In this document: piece by piece, positions 50,284-58,744 of the stretch
Position numbering within the stretch: position 1 is the first letter of the stretch
Layout: each line of letters starts with the position of its first letter
Assembly (NCBI RefSeq): GCF_034262375.1
Contig: NZ_CP139558.1
Span: 3,038,001-3,102,000, forward strand
Direction of reading: 5' to 3'
Source of the DNA: Mucilaginibacter sabulilitoris
GTDB lineage: Bacteria; Bacteroidota; Bacteroidia; Sphingobacteriales; Sphingobacteriaceae
Length of the DNA stretch: 64,000 nucleotides
Position numbers and translations under genes: made by a program
The notes under the pieces: generated by a model
Told to the model about the DNA's origin: nothing
The model's database searches: none
Seen by the model: the letters and a program-made list of their open reading frames with translations, nothing else

Positions 50284-50307
50284 AAAGCCATTCTTTTGAA
50301 TGGCTTT
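50284..50307 (-). terminator. Terminator of tRNA-Lys
   Basis: AAAGCCATTC (50284-50293), TTTT, GAATGGCTTT (50298-50307): perfect 10-bp stem, followed by TTCTCG on the minus strand. It is 24 bp after the tRNA 3' end. Confidence 0.75.
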
Positions 50308-50330
50308 ATCTCTCCTTAAATCGGATTTTG

Positions 50331-50403
50331 TGATCCCGCTGGGATTCGAACCCAGGACCCCAACATTAAAAGTGTTATGCTCTACCAGCTGAGCTACGGA
50401 ATC
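50331..50403 (-). tRNA. tRNA-Lys (anticodon UUU)
   Basis: 73 nt on the minus strand. Acceptor stem GATTCCG pairs with CGGGATC, the D stem is GCTC/GAGC, the anticodon loop CTTTTAA gives UUU, and the T arm is CTGGG-TTCGAAT-CCCAG. The discriminator base is A and CCA is not fully encoded. The 3' end faces the integrase gene, so it is the likely ICE attachment target. Confidence 0.96.
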
Positions 50404-50451
50404 AAACTTTTAACTTTTTCGGTTTTGTTACCGTTTCCGTTTAAAGTGGTG

Positions 50452-50482
50452 CAAATATAGAAGTATTTGAAATAGGGTGCAA
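50452..50482 (-). promoter_or_regulatory. Promoter of tRNA-Lys
   Basis: On the minus strand a -7 box TATATTTG (50459-50452) and a TTG at 50482-50480, spaced by 20 bases. It lies about 48 bp upstream of the tRNA 5' end. Confidence 0.6.
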
Positions 50483-50535
50483 GCCTTTTTTGAATTAATT
50501 TTAAAGTATTTTTTAAGGTATTCATTGCCAATATA

Positions 50536-51558
50536 CTATATTTTAAAAATTGCAATTTTGCCATCATTGCCTGCAAGCAAAACCAGTTTTCCGACCTTTG
50601 ACTTACGGCAAACATTAAAACTTGTACCATCAATTTGCTTCCATGTTTTACCTCTATCCATAGTTAGATTGCTGCCGGAGGTGCCGGTTGAAAGAAATAT
50701 ATTATCATCAATGTGTTCTACACATGATTGAAATCCTCCAGGACTTTTAAGAGGGACAGTAAATTTCATATATGGATGAATAGTATACAATGCAGTAGTA
50801 GAATCAGTTTTAGTATCTATTGCATAATCGCCACCAACTATTATTCTTGTATTTTTTTCTATCGCTAAAGAAAAGGCGCCTTTGCTACTTTTACCATGAG
50901 GAATTGGTAAATCAGCATATTTCCATTTATTGTCATTCGGAGATAAAATAATCATCCTGCTACTTCTGCCACCTGAAACTATATATATTGTTCCATCTTT
51001 GCTTAATCGTAAACACGTTCCACTTGCTGCGAACGCAGCCTCACCAGGTAAAGCATTTGGAGCGTTTTTCATTTCTGTCCATGTTTCACCACCATTTTTA
51101 GTTTCCAATAACATGAACTTGTTGTTTATAGGATCTCCAAGAATATATCCGTGTCGGTCGTCCATAAAATCCATTGCATCAAAAAAATAAGCTGAATCGA
51201 TTTTAATATACTTCTCCTGCCAGCTCTTACCTCCATCAACTGTTTTTAGTACTAACGCAGGAGTACCAGAACTCATGATCACAGCCTCTTTATCTGAAAA
51301 TGCTTCTACATCTCTGAATTCTGATTTTTCATGGCCTTTTACCTGTTGCCACTCCCATGTTTTTCCGGCATTATGAGTTATTGCTATATAGCCATTACTG
51401 CCGCTTATCCATGCGGTTTTATCATTTACAACTGATAATCCTCTGATACTTGTTGATTTATTCTGCTGTAAAAGTATTATAGCTTGCGCATTTGTGATTG
51501 TCGGACTAAATGAAAAAATGAATAAGATGCTGAAAATGAGTTGACAATTGTTTTTCAT
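50536..51558 (-). CDS. Exported YCF48/BNR-type beta-propeller protein
   Basis: 340 residues with a signal peptide (about 1-24). Repeated blades carry Asp-box-like motifs (NAGKTWEWQQ, DGGKSWQEKY, NGGETWTEM, DRGKTWKQID) and the turns DKTAWISGSNG and DDRHGYILGD. This is the YCF48/sialidase-like propeller fold found in Bacteroidota 'oxidoreductase' or photosystem-stability-like proteins. The role is probably binding or scaffolding in the periplasm. It is the first gene outside the ICE, and the only one between tRNA-Lys and the tRNA-Leu genes. Confidence 0.85.
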   Translation of the reverse strand: MKNNCQLIFSILFIFSFSPTITNAQAIILLQQNKSTSIRGLSVVNDKTAWISGSNGYIAITHNAGKTWEWQQVKGHEKSEFRDVEAFSDKEAVIMSSGTPALVLKTVDGGKSWQEKYIKIDSAYFFDAMDFMDDRHGYILGDPINNKFMLLETKNGGETWTEMKNAPNALPGEAAFAASGTCLRLSKDGTIYIVSGGRSSRMIILSPNDNKWKYADLPIPHGKSSKGAFSLAIEKNTRIIVGGDYAIDTKTDSTTALYTIHPYMKFTVPLKSPGGFQSCVEHIDDNIFLSTGTSGSNLTMDRGKTWKQIDGTSFNVCRKSKVGKLVLLAGNDGKIAIFKI

Positions 51559-51650
51559 TAGAATATGGGATAATTATACTGTTTATCGAAATTAATTTTA
51601 AATAAGTCAAGTATCAACAAGTATTCAAGTTTTGAATTATTTAATTACAA

Positions 51651-51681
51651 TTTGACGGATTGACGGAAACAATTATATTTG
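51651..51681 (+). promoter_or_regulatory. Promoter of the tRNA-Leu pair
   Basis: -33 element TTTG (51651-51654) and -7 box TATATTTG (51674-51681) with 19 bases between, a textbook Bacteroidota sigma-A promoter. Transcription should start near 51687, about 83 bases before the first tRNA. Confidence 0.75.
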
Positions 51682-51769
51682 CACGCTTATTACTTAAGTG
51701 GTGTTGGTATTTATATTTAAGAATTATTAGAAGCATTGATTCTTGATTTAAAGAAAACATTAAGAGTAA

Positions 51770-51853
51770 GCCCGGATGGCGAAATTGGTAAACGTTGCGG
51801 TCTCAGAAGCCGTTGAGAATTGTCTCTTGAGAGTTCGAGTCTCTCTTCGGGCA
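51770..51853 (+). tRNA. tRNA-Leu (anticodon CAG)
   Basis: 84 nt. Acceptor GCCCGGA/TTCGGGC, anticodon stem GCGGT/GCCGT around loop CTCAGAA, and a long class II variable arm (TGAGA-ATTG-TCTCT). T arm GAGAG-TTCGAGT-CTCTC. Discriminator A; no CCA encoded. Confidence 0.95.
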
Positions 51854-51871
51854 CGCCGGATGTGAAGAAAA

Positions 51872-51902
51872 GGGTCATAAGTCAATTATTGACTTATGAC
51901 CC
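51872..51902 (+). terminator. 14-bp perfect hairpin between the two tRNA-Leu genes
   Basis: GGGTCATAAGTCAA (51872-51885), TTA, TTGACTTATGACCC (51889-51902), then TACTTTT. It may separate or trim the two tRNA transcripts. The T run is weak, so it could equally be a processing signal. Confidence 0.6.
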
Positions 51903-51920
51903 TACTTTTGTAAGTAAAAA

Positions 51921-52004
51921 GCCCAGGTGGCGAAATTGGTAGACGCACCATCTTGAGGGGGTGGCACTCGTAAGGGTGTGGCAGTTCGAATCTGCTCCTG
52001 GGCA
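51921..52004 (+). tRNA. tRNA-Leu (anticodon GAG)
   Basis: 84 nt. Acceptor GCCCAGG/CCTGGGC, anticodon loop TTGAGGG (GAG) on stem CCATC/GGTGG, a class II variable arm, and T arm GGCAG-TTCGAAT-CTGCT. Discriminator A; no CCA encoded. Confidence 0.95.
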
Positions 52005-52018
52005 CTTCAAAATTCTGT

Positions 52019-52469
52019 TTAGTTATTGGTTTTAAACTTCTGTTCATAATACCATTGCGATAAGTATACACCATCACTCCAGCTTAATTTACCATCTGCT
52101 GCCAATTGAGCAATTAGTATAGATAATTGATGAAGAATCCCTCCTTTTATATTCTCATCCATCGCTTTTATTGTTTCGATTGCTGCTTTTGCTATAGCAT
52201 CGGGCTGAGTAACGTTTAAAGTGTTTTCAACCAGTTTTAATTCACATAATAAGATAGGGAGAGATTTTAAGTTTCTCCTTCATTATATCATCTAAGTCGC
52301 CGAGAATTAACATAGTCAGAAGGTCTGCTGCCGATGAATCAACAAAAGTTTTAATATTTTCGGTAATTAAAATGCCAATATGTAAAGCGACTTTGATTTC
52401 ATTTGGCAGTCCAGCAAAAACATTTTCGATTTTATGCCATATTCTTTTTAAAAATGTTCTCAAACTCAT
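52019..52469 (-). pseudogene. Frameshifted small phage-like protein
   Basis: An ATG at 52469 reads MSLRTFLKRIWHKIENVFAG and on to KEKLKIS, then stops at 52242. Coding sense continues in another frame (LPILLCELKLVENTLNVTQP, later ILIAQLAADGKLSWSDGVYL, end QKFKTNN) down to a TAA at 52019-52021. A one-base loss near 52255-52260 explains the break. The joined protein would be about 150 residues, amphipathic and helical, of a kind found near phage terminase genes; the function is unknown. It may also be a sequencing error, but two neighbouring genes are damaged too. Confidence 0.75.
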
Positions 52470-52484
52470 GATTTCTTATTGTCT

Positions 52485-52844
52485 TTAAGTTTGTTTACCT
52501 CCTGCTGTAATATGGCTACCCGAGCCGTTATTAAATTCAAATATCCGGTCGGTTTTATTATAGGCTTTTATCATGTTTTGGAGCGCCGGCAAATTAGAAT
52601 AAATGGTTAACGCGTCGCGCAGGGCTCCTGCCTTAAGGTTGGGAATATCCTGTGCAACCACAGTAATTACAAGTTTAGCGGTTTGGCAAGCCAGGCAATA
52701 CAGTACCTGTTCAATGGCATAAGTTTTGCCCGAACTGGTGCCTCCCTGATTGACAACCACATGCGCTGCAGACATATAGTTTTGCCAAAAAAGGATGGAG
52801 CCACCAATGCCATTGAAAGGCGGGGCGTTGATATCGGTCATCAT
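52485..52844 (-). pseudogene. Terminase large subunit, N-terminal fragment only
   Basis: 119 residues with the ATPase loop VVNQGGTSSGKTYAIEQ (about 31-47) and TVVAQDIPNLKAGALRDALT, as in phage terminase large subunits. The frame then runs into unrelated sequence (SGSHITAGGKQT) and stops, where a full protein would continue for 300 or more residues with Walker B and nuclease motifs. It is an internal-deletion remnant that cannot package DNA. Confidence 0.82.
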
Positions 52845-53085
52845 TATTATTATGAAATTTGTGACTCTAAATGAAGCCAGTTTATAAATTAACTATCAGC
52901 AGGTCTGCCTCAGATATAAGAGAAAGACCGAAGGCGAGTATTTATGATATAAATGCCATTTGGCATTTAAGAATACAAATATACTAAAATTGTTAGTTTT
53001 GTAAAGAATAAATTTATTATTTTGAGTTGCCATAATAATTAATACGAACCTTAAGCGGGGAGGGGGACAACTTAAGTAATATGGT

Positions 53086-53542
53086 TTAAAATGTAACCTC
53101 TTTTTCGCTGCCTGCGGGGAGCGGGTCGCTATTTACAATTTCAACTTTCAGTGTATTATCGGTTTTATCACTTGGTTTGCTTGTTGTCGGTTTATCGTTC
53201 CATCCCATGGTTTTAAGCGCAAATATAACTCCCGTTGGGGTTTGATAAAACCGAGCTTCGTAAGCCGCTTCTATGCGCAGGCGGGCCCTTTTTAGTATAT
53301 TGGCGTGTTTCCCCGACTCTTCATAGGCTTCAAATTCCTGTTTGCTGGCAAAGCAGGAACAGTGCCATCCCCGCGATGGTTGCGGGCTCGCCATCCAATA
53401 TTTTTTGTTCGCTTGCGATCTTTGCTTTTGTTTTAGCTGTTTTTTGTTCGGTAGGGTACTTGCCTTCAATATACAGAAAATACCTGTTGATATGTTTGGT
53501 CAGCACCGAAGCCGACTTCAAATAATATTGCTGAGCTTTCAT
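53086..53542 (-). pseudogene. Frameshifted phage terminase small-subunit-like gene
   Basis: The 5' part (ATG 53542, MKAQQYYLKSASVLTKHINR through MALFLLCQQTGI) stops at 53330. The rest, in another frame, reads QEFEAYEESGKHANILKRAR, YEARFYQTPTGVIFALKTMG and ends SEKEVTF at 53086. The second part resembles terminase small subunits (helical, with FALK-MGW). The break lies near 53335. The reading MALFLLCQ is followed directly by QEFEAYE once the frame is corrected. Confidence 0.75.
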
Positions 53543-53716
53543 TATGATTTAAATGACAATTGGAATAATTAGATCAAATATAGAGAATATATTTAATTAT
53601 TGCTAATTTTTTTGGTAAAATATTTTTAATGAGTAATGCCATGTCTGGAGAATCCCTGATGACCGATAATTACAGTGTTTTGAAATAGGGGTATAGATTT
53701 ATATAAAATAAGGGAG

Positions 53717-53753
53717 AATTATTTTCTATTTAAATAGAAAATAATTACATTTG
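53717..53753 (+). promoter_or_regulatory. 30-bp palindromic operator and promoter of the Xre-RES pair
   Basis: AATTATTTTCTATTT (53717-53731) is followed directly by its exact reverse complement (53732-53746). The -7 box TACATTTG (53746-53753) abuts it, and the antitoxin ATG is at 53757, so the expected start point falls at or next to the ATG. The site fits negative autoregulation by the antitoxin. Confidence 0.83.
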
Positions 53754-53756
53754 TGT

Positions 53757-54257
53757 ATGGATAAAGAAATTAAAAGCCATGGGTTAAGCAGTGCTAAGCG
53801 TGCTGCTTCCCGCCCTTATGTAATGCCCGAAACCGAAGCTATGCTAATGGCAAATGATCTTTTAATGCCTTATGAAACCTATTTTAAATCGCCACTGGCT
53901 AAGCTGGGTGCAATAAAGAAGGGATTGAGCTCTGATGCCATTACCGATTTACTGCGGGTTACCGGCGCCACACAAATTGATATAGCCAGGTGGCTTGATA
54001 TTACCGAGCCAACCCTGCGTAAACACATACAGGGTTCACGAGAATTAAATCGTGGCCTAAGCGAACACATTATACAGCTTTTTGAGCTTTTTGATAAAGG
54101 GATTGATACTTTTGGCTCTCTTGATGAATTTAAAAGCTGGCTTAAGCATTATAACCCCGGTATTGATGCTATTCCTTTTGATTTGCTTGATACGCTTACC
54201 GGTATAAGCATTGTATTAAATCAACTTATCCGTATTGATTACGGTGTATTAGCTTAA
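53757..54257 (+). CDS. Xre/MbcA/ParS-family antitoxin
   Basis: 166 residues from ATG 53757. The central helical HTH (AITDLLRVTGATQIDIARWL, then DITEPTLRKHIQGSRELNRG, about 60-100) and the C-terminal DUF2384-like domain (LFDKGIDTFGSLDEFKSWLK, then DLLDTLTGISIVLNQLIRIDYG) are the standard antitoxin layout of RES-Xre pairs. It binds its toxin and probably the 30-bp palindrome. The toxin gene follows after 20 bp. The mRNA may be leaderless, because the promoter box ends 3 bases before ATG. Confidence 0.93.
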   Translation: MDKEIKSHGLSSAKRAASRPYVMPETEAMLMANDLLMPYETYFKSPLAKLGAIKKGLSSDAITDLLRVTGATQIDIARWLDITEPTLRKHIQGSRELNRGLSEHIIQLFELFDKGIDTFGSLDEFKSWLKHYNPGIDAIPFDLLDTLTGISIVLNQLIRIDYGVLA

Positions 54258-54277
54258 TTTGTTGTGAATGATGCGTT

Positions 54278-54814
54278 TTGAGTGACGGGTTTGAAATTTG
54301 CAAACTTATCACTTTTAATATTACTTACAACTCAATACCCATTACCGATTTGAATGTTTACCGAATAAGTCAAACCAAATATGCCCATGATCGGAAAGGA
54401 TCAGGAATTGACGGGCGGTGGAATTCGATGGGGCAATATATAATTTACACAGGTGGTTCACTCGCGCTTTCTTGCCTTGAGAAACTGGCACATACTCCCG
54501 GTACGTCATTATATAGCGGCGATTTCTCAGTTGCTATAATAACTATACCAGATTCACTGCCTGTTTTTGAAATTACTACCACGCGGCTGGCAAAACTTAA
54601 TGCCAACTGGTACAAGGTGATCAATTATCCCATAACCCAGCTTTTGGGCGATACCTGGCTGCGAAAAATGGAAACCGCCGTTTTAAAAGTACCCTCGGCT
54701 ATTATAGATATGGAATATAATTATTTGCTTAACCAGGCCCATCCCGATTATGAAAAAATAAAGATTAGCAGTGTAAGTAAATTTACTTTTGATCCACGGT
54801 TAAAGGCCCGGTAA
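54278..54814 (+). CDS. RES-domain toxin (NAD-targeting family), non-ATG start
   Basis: The RES domain begins LNVYRISQTKYAHDRKGSGI and continues GRWNSMGQYIIYTGGSLALS, CLEKLAH and LGDTWLRKM, with the conserved R, E and S positions visible. RES toxins of this family degrade or ADP-ribosylate using NAD. There is no ATG before the domain: a TTG at 54278 gives 178 residues, and a TTG at 54350 would give a start (MNVYRIS) closer to the family norm. The gene is 20 bp after the antitoxin, and weak initiation may keep toxin below antitoxin level. Confidence 0.88.
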   Translation: MSDGFEICKLITFNITYNSIPITDLNVYRISQTKYAHDRKGSGIDGRWNSMGQYIIYTGGSLALSCLEKLAHTPGTSLYSGDFSVAIITIPDSLPVFEITTTRLAKLNANWYKVINYPITQLLGDTWLRKMETAVLKVPSAIIDMEYNYLLNQAHPDYEKIKISSVSKFTFDPRLKAR

Positions 54815-54895
54815 CAGCATCACAAAAAACAGATCGATTATTAATTGGTTATTGATTGCAATTAATAACTCTTTGGTTATTTTAGCAATATTATA

Positions 54896-56149
54896 ATGCG
54901 CATAAAAAAAATATTTGTTTTAGGTTTTGCTTTCACAGCTTTATTACTTAGTAATACAAAACTTTATGCGCAGGATAAACGATATATTCCGTTAGGGCAT
55001 GCCAAGTTCAAAGATACGCTTGTAGTGGCCCATCCCGATACTACTTTTGAGAAAGACTTGTTTGATGTAATAAAGTCGGTATTTGATAAAAATTATAAGG
55101 AAAGCAAGGCCGATTCCATAACTACAAAACCGGTAATATCTATTGTGCCGGCGGTAGGGTACACTTTACAAACTGATTTGGCCGGAACTTTATCAGGTAA
55201 CGTGGTTTTTCGAACGGCGCCGAACACACGCATATCCACCATTACTGCTAATCCGGCTTATACACAAAAAAAACAGGTGATTATTCCGTTACAGTCAAAT
55301 ATATGGACAAAAGATAACCAATATGATTTTATCGGCGATTTCAGGTTTTATAAGTACCCTCAAAGCAGTTTTGGTTTAGGCAGTAATTCCGACAGAGCCA
55401 ATGAAAATCCGCTTGATTATAGTTTTTTCCGATTTTATGAAACCGTATTAAGACATATAACGGGTAATTTCTACGCCGGTTTGGGCTATATTTTTGATGA
55501 CCGCTGGAACATGTCTGAAAAAGGGCAGGCGAATGGCGAAATTTCTGATTTTAAAAAGTATGGGCCGGTAAAGAAATCCATCTCTACAGGTATAACATTC
55601 AGCGCACTGTTTGATAGCAGGGACAATTCCATAAACGCGTCGCGAGGATTTTATACTTCGTTGCAGTACCGGGATAATTATACCTTTTTGGGTAGTACAA
55701 CTGCCTGGCGCTCCCTGATTATTGATATACGCAAGTATTATAAATTCCCTGAACATTCAGATAATGTGCTGGCCTTTTGGTCGTACAACTGGTTAATACT
55801 CAATGGCCGGCCGGCCTATCTTGATTTGCCGGCAACAGGTCACGATCCGGGTAATACAACAGGCAGGGGATATATACAAGGCCGGTTCCGTGGCGCGCAG
55901 ATGGTATATTTGGAAAGCGAGTACCGTTTTAAGATAACCCGTAACGGATTGTTGGGTGGTGTGGCATTTATAAACGCCCAGTCTTTTTCGGCTGCACCAG
56001 GTACACGGTTGCAAAATATTCAACCGGCTTTTGGTCCTGGCTTGCGTATAAAGCTTAACAAGGTATCAAAAACCAATATAGCTATTGATTACGGCTTTGG
56101 CCGCGAAGGTTCAAGAGGGCTGTTCATAAATGTTGGCGAAGTTTTTTAA
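54896..56149 (+). CDS. BamA/TamA-like outer-membrane beta-barrel protein
   Basis: 417 residues with a signal peptide (about 1-25). No POTRA domains are visible, so it is a short barrel-only form. The second half contains GITFSALFDSRDNSINASRG, TTGRGYIQGRFRGAQMVYLE (the R-G-F/Y-x-x-G-R type motif of the Omp85 superfamily) and the terminal beta strand IAIDYGFGREGSRGLFINVGEVF (read in pieces). It is probably a surface antigen D15-like protein. It may act in outer-membrane insertion or as a channel; no partner is encoded next to it. Confidence 0.85.
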   Translation: MRIKKIFVLGFAFTALLLSNTKLYAQDKRYIPLGHAKFKDTLVVAHPDTTFEKDLFDVIKSVFDKNYKESKADSITTKPVISIVPAVGYTLQTDLAGTLSGNVVFRTAPNTRISTITANPAYTQKKQVIIPLQSNIWTKDNQYDFIGDFRFYKYPQSSFGLGSNSDRANENPLDYSFFRFYETVLRHITGNFYAGLGYIFDDRWNMSEKGQANGEISDFKKYGPVKKSISTGITFSALFDSRDNSINASRGFYTSLQYRDNYTFLGSTTAWRSLIIDIRKYYKFPEHSDNVLAFWSYNWLILNGRPAYLDLPATGHDPGNTTGRGYIQGRFRGAQMVYLESEYRFKITRNGLLGGVAFINAQSFSAAPGTRLQNIQPAFGPGLRIKLNKVSKTNIAIDYGFGREGSRGLFINVGEVF

Positions 56150-56341
56150 ACGATAATTTTATCTTAATTGTATTGTCGAAACACTGTACTCAATTATTAA
56201 GAGACCGAATTAATTTTAAGAGTAACACCTTGATTACTACAATTATTGGGCAATTGTAAAAAAGTGTTAAATATTTATTAATTTCCATGTGAGAGAAATT
56301 TTTTTAATTATTTATTATTAGCTTTAGCCATGTAATTGCCT

Positions 56342-56938
56342 ATGAACAGTATTCGGTTTACTAAGTGGCTCATTTCCTTTGTTTTACTCTTCTCGGTAAT
56401 GATATCATCATGCCAAAAAGATGAGAATGTAAAGGATATGGATGTTGTTAAACAAACAGCTATTACCGATAGTGTGTCTACACTGAGCATTATCAATACC
56501 CCGGGCAATTTTTTAGCTGGCAAAGGCACTCTGAAAGTTACTATAGAAGATTCTACCTATACTTTTGATGCAGCTACAGATTCGGTAGCATTTATCAATG
56601 TGAATAATGGCGACAATAAATATTTTGGAATTACAGCCATTAATAAAGCACACACTATGAGCTTTGGTATCAGCTCAATAGGCTTTGCATCATCTGATAC
56701 TGAAAATAAAGTGGCTGGTAGTCAGTTCCTTTTTCATATGGATGATAAAAAGCCTGTACTTCAATACACATTAAGCAAATACACCGACCAAGACGATTCT
56801 GGCAAAATAAGCCTTGAGAAGTATAACGATGAAAACCTGATCGCTAAAGGTACTTTTACTACTTTTTTAGCTAAGGACGATAAGGTTAATTCACCATTTT
56901 ATCCTGTTGAGGGTAGTTTTGAACTACAACTCAAATAA
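56342..56938 (+). CDS. Exported lipoprotein, function unknown
   Basis: About 198 residues with a lipobox VMISSC in MNSIRFTKWLISFVLLFSVM..., giving a Cys near residue 22. The mature part is beta-rich (GTLKVTIEDSTYTFDAATDS, VEGSFELQLK) without recognisable motifs. It stands alone, with 190 bp of AT-rich sequence upstream. It is probably anchored in the outer or inner membrane. Confidence 0.78.
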   Translation: MNSIRFTKWLISFVLLFSVMISSCQKDENVKDMDVVKQTAITDSVSTLSIINTPGNFLAGKGTLKVTIEDSTYTFDAATDSVAFINVNNGDNKYFGITAINKAHTMSFGISSIGFASSDTENKVAGSQFLFHMDDKKPVLQYTLSKYTDQDDSGKISLEKYNDENLIAKGTFTTFLAKDDKVNSPFYPVEGSFELQLK

Positions 56939-57102
56939 CGTATTTGGTTTTATCCATAAGGGATCCTGATTTTTTAATAATCTTAGTTAGTCTGTACTGC
57001 GTAATTTTAAGGTAAAAAAGACTACTGTGTTCATCATTTGCCAAGGCATCCGCCAAAATGCGCTCATTTTTTTGTACCTTTATGCAAATTTTAAAGACAT
57101 TG

Positions 57103-57390
57103 ATGAAAGTATTTATTGCAGGGCTTCCTTTAGAAGTAGATGAGGCTGAATTAACAGCAGTTTTTGGTGATTTTGGGCCGGTTAAGTCGCTTAGAATTAT
57201 TAAAGACCGCGAAACAAAAGAGAGTAAGGGTTTTGGGTTTGTGGAGATGGTTAATGATGACGAAGCGAAAGAAGCGATAAGGTGTATGAACGGAGCGAGT
57301 TATTATGGCCGTAGAATTACCGTTAACGTGGCCGAAGACAAAGGTCCAGGCTTTAACGGCGGCGGTAAAGGTGGTTTTAGACGTAACTAA
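57103..57390 (+). CDS. RNA-binding protein with one RRM domain
   Basis: 95 residues from ATG 57103; a longer frame from 57058 adds residues not typical of the family. The RRM has RNP2 KVFIAGLP (2-9) and RNP1 KGFGFVEM (about 44-51), and a Gly-rich basic tail (GPGFNGGGKGGFRRN). Bacterial single-RRM proteins of this type are often cold- or stress-linked RNA chaperones. A terminator follows at 57424. Confidence 0.92.
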   Translation: MKVFIAGLPLEVDEAELTAVFGDFGPVKSLRIIKDRETKESKGFGFVEMVNDDEAKEAIRCMNGASYYGRRITVNVAEDKGPGFNGGGKGGFRRN

Positions 57391-57423
57391 TAAATTAAAA
57401 AAATTATTCTTTTTTGAATATAT

Positions 57424-57449
57424 AAGCCGGCTTTTGCCCGGCTTTTTTT
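57424..57449 (+). terminator. Terminator after the RRM gene
   Basis: AAGCCGG (57424-57430), CTTTTGC, CCGGCTT (57438-57444), then a run of T to 57449. Confidence 0.9.
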
Positions 57450-57492
57450 GTGGTGTTATTTCTGTAAAGATTTAATGATTTAAACCATAAAG

Positions 57493-57846
57493 TTAATAGG
57501 CTTGCATTATACCGGAATTGTCTGTATTAAACATATTTAATAAATAATCAAGTCTTGAATTAAGTTCGTTTAGGGGAATTTCGCCATTGTTAAATGCCGT
57601 GGTGAGCCGATCAAGTTCCTGGGCGATATTTGGCATTTCTGTCCCTTCAATATGGTTGAATTTGTTAAGTTGGTGATTTTCCAAGGCGTTAATTTTGTAT
57701 TCAGCAGTAGTGAGCTGGTACAGCTGTTGTACGTCATTGGTGTATAAGTGATCGCTAACTTTATCTTCCTGTTGCTTATTAAATGCAACTAAAAGTATGG
57801 CTACAATAATAGTAGCGATTATAAACATCATAATAGGTTCCATCAT
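57493..57846 (-). CDS. Single-span membrane protein, paralog of the 61317 gene
   Basis: 117 residues: an N-terminal membrane span (MFIIATIIVAILLVAF, about 7-22), then an acidic, helical cytoplasmic part. The end (ELDRLTTAFNNGEIPLNELN, then SRLDYLLNM) matches the end of the 61317 protein (LSRITTEYNSGHINMQTYN, KQLNDLLQM). The short-domain pairing resembles SHOCT-like tails. No function can be given. Confidence 0.72.
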   Translation of the reverse strand: MMEPIMMFIIATIIVAILLVAFNKQQEDKVSDHLYTNDVQQLYQLTTAEYKINALENHQLNKFNHIEGTEMPNIAQELDRLTTAFNNGEIPLNELNSRLDYLLNMFNTDNSGIMQAY

Positions 57847-58105
57847 CTTAGTTATTATAATTTAGGGTTGCCTTAACACCGGGGGATGGTGTTTTTGGCG
57901 GTTTATTAAAATAAATATATAAGTATTATATTATATACGTAAGCATAGTGTTGATAAAATGGACAAATGTTGATAAATATTTAGTTTTGATACATTAAGC
58001 CGTAATGCAGTAACCTATTCGCAGCTTTTTTAGGTTTGCTGTATGTTAAATCATATTTTAAAACCTATAATATATGCAGTTAATTAATAAGCAGAATCTT
58101 AATGT

Positions 58106-58609
58106 TTAAAGCCTTTTTTCATAGCAGTAAAATCTTAAACCCTGCCTGAATCCAAGGTTAATTTCTCCCGCATAAATGTATCCCAGTTTTGGAAATAATT
58201 TTTGAGTAGCTTCATTGTTTGTATTGGTGTCAATACGCAGCGTTTTTATGTTTCGGTTCCGGGCTTCTTGTTCGGCTTGTTGTAGTAATGCCTTTGCTAT
58301 GCCGAGGCCTCTATATTGAGGACTTACGGCAAGGCGATGAGTGACTATTGCAATTTCGGTAAGATCCCAGCCTACCTGCGCATATTCGATTTCCTGGTCG
58401 GTTGTAATGGCGCTGATGCCTGCAATGTGCCCCTCTACTTCGGCAACCCAAAGCTGGCCCTTGTTGATGTCATCGGTAAAAACAACTGCATTTGGGTAAT
58501 TACTGTCCCACTGTAAATTGCCGGATGCTATCATAGCCGGCACAACCTCAGCAATGAGTAGCATAATCTGCGGAACATCTGTTAGGGTAGCTTGTTTGAT
58601 GAGCATCAT
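58106..58609 (-). CDS. GNAT-family N-acetyltransferase
   Basis: 167 residues with the acetyl-CoA motif VSPQYRGLGIAKALLQQAEQ (R/Q-x-x-G-x-A at about 98-108) and the following TLRIDTNTNNEATQKLFPKL and LGYIYAGEI. It acetylates an unknown small molecule or protein. It stands alone on the minus strand. The longer N-terminus MMLIKQATLTDVPQIMLLIA is typical for the family. Confidence 0.9.
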   Translation of the reverse strand: MMLIKQATLTDVPQIMLLIAEVVPAMIASGNLQWDSNYPNAVVFTDDINKGQLWVAEVEGHIAGISAITTDQEIEYAQVGWDLTEIAIVTHRLAVSPQYRGLGIAKALLQQAEQEARNRNIKTLRIDTNTNNEATQKLFPKLGYIYAGEINLGFRQGLRFYCYEKRL

Positions 58610-58744
58610 ATAAATTGGAAACCCAAATGAAAAAAAAGCGGAGTTTTATGCTATTGTATTTTACAAGTATGTCTTTATTTCTTGCGATAAGCTGTTGATC
58701 AGGGTATTAATTCGTATGTTAAAGGCGAGTATGTTGATTTCAAG

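Larger units (their letters stand above)
1..50330. mobile_element. Integrative conjugative element (left end outside window)
   Basis: The transfer operon, relaxase, coupling protein, RteC, excisionase-like gene and tyrosine integrase form a complete CTnDOT-like conjugation set. The integrase end abuts the 3' end of tRNA-Lys at 50331-50403, a common ICE target. The left boundary is not in the window, because genes of the element are still running at base 1. Cargo lies at 25321-31155 (recombinase/RHS module) and 31348-46937 (biosynthetic and regulatory cluster). That the tRNA is the attachment site is inferred. A second copy of the tRNA 3' end, expected at the other boundary, was not seen inside the window. 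Confidence 0.8.
52019..53542 (-). mobile_element. Decayed prophage remnant beside tRNA-Leu
   Basis: Three damaged phage genes in a row (terminase small-subunit-like, terminase large subunit N-terminus and a small unknown protein), all on the minus strand and directly after a tRNA gene. No integrase, portal or capsid genes remain. Confidence 0.7.

Noticed and set aside
51886..52077. Minus-strand gene over the tRNA-Leu(GAG)
   Set aside because: It lies across the tRNA and its hairpin; it is the antisense of RNA genes.
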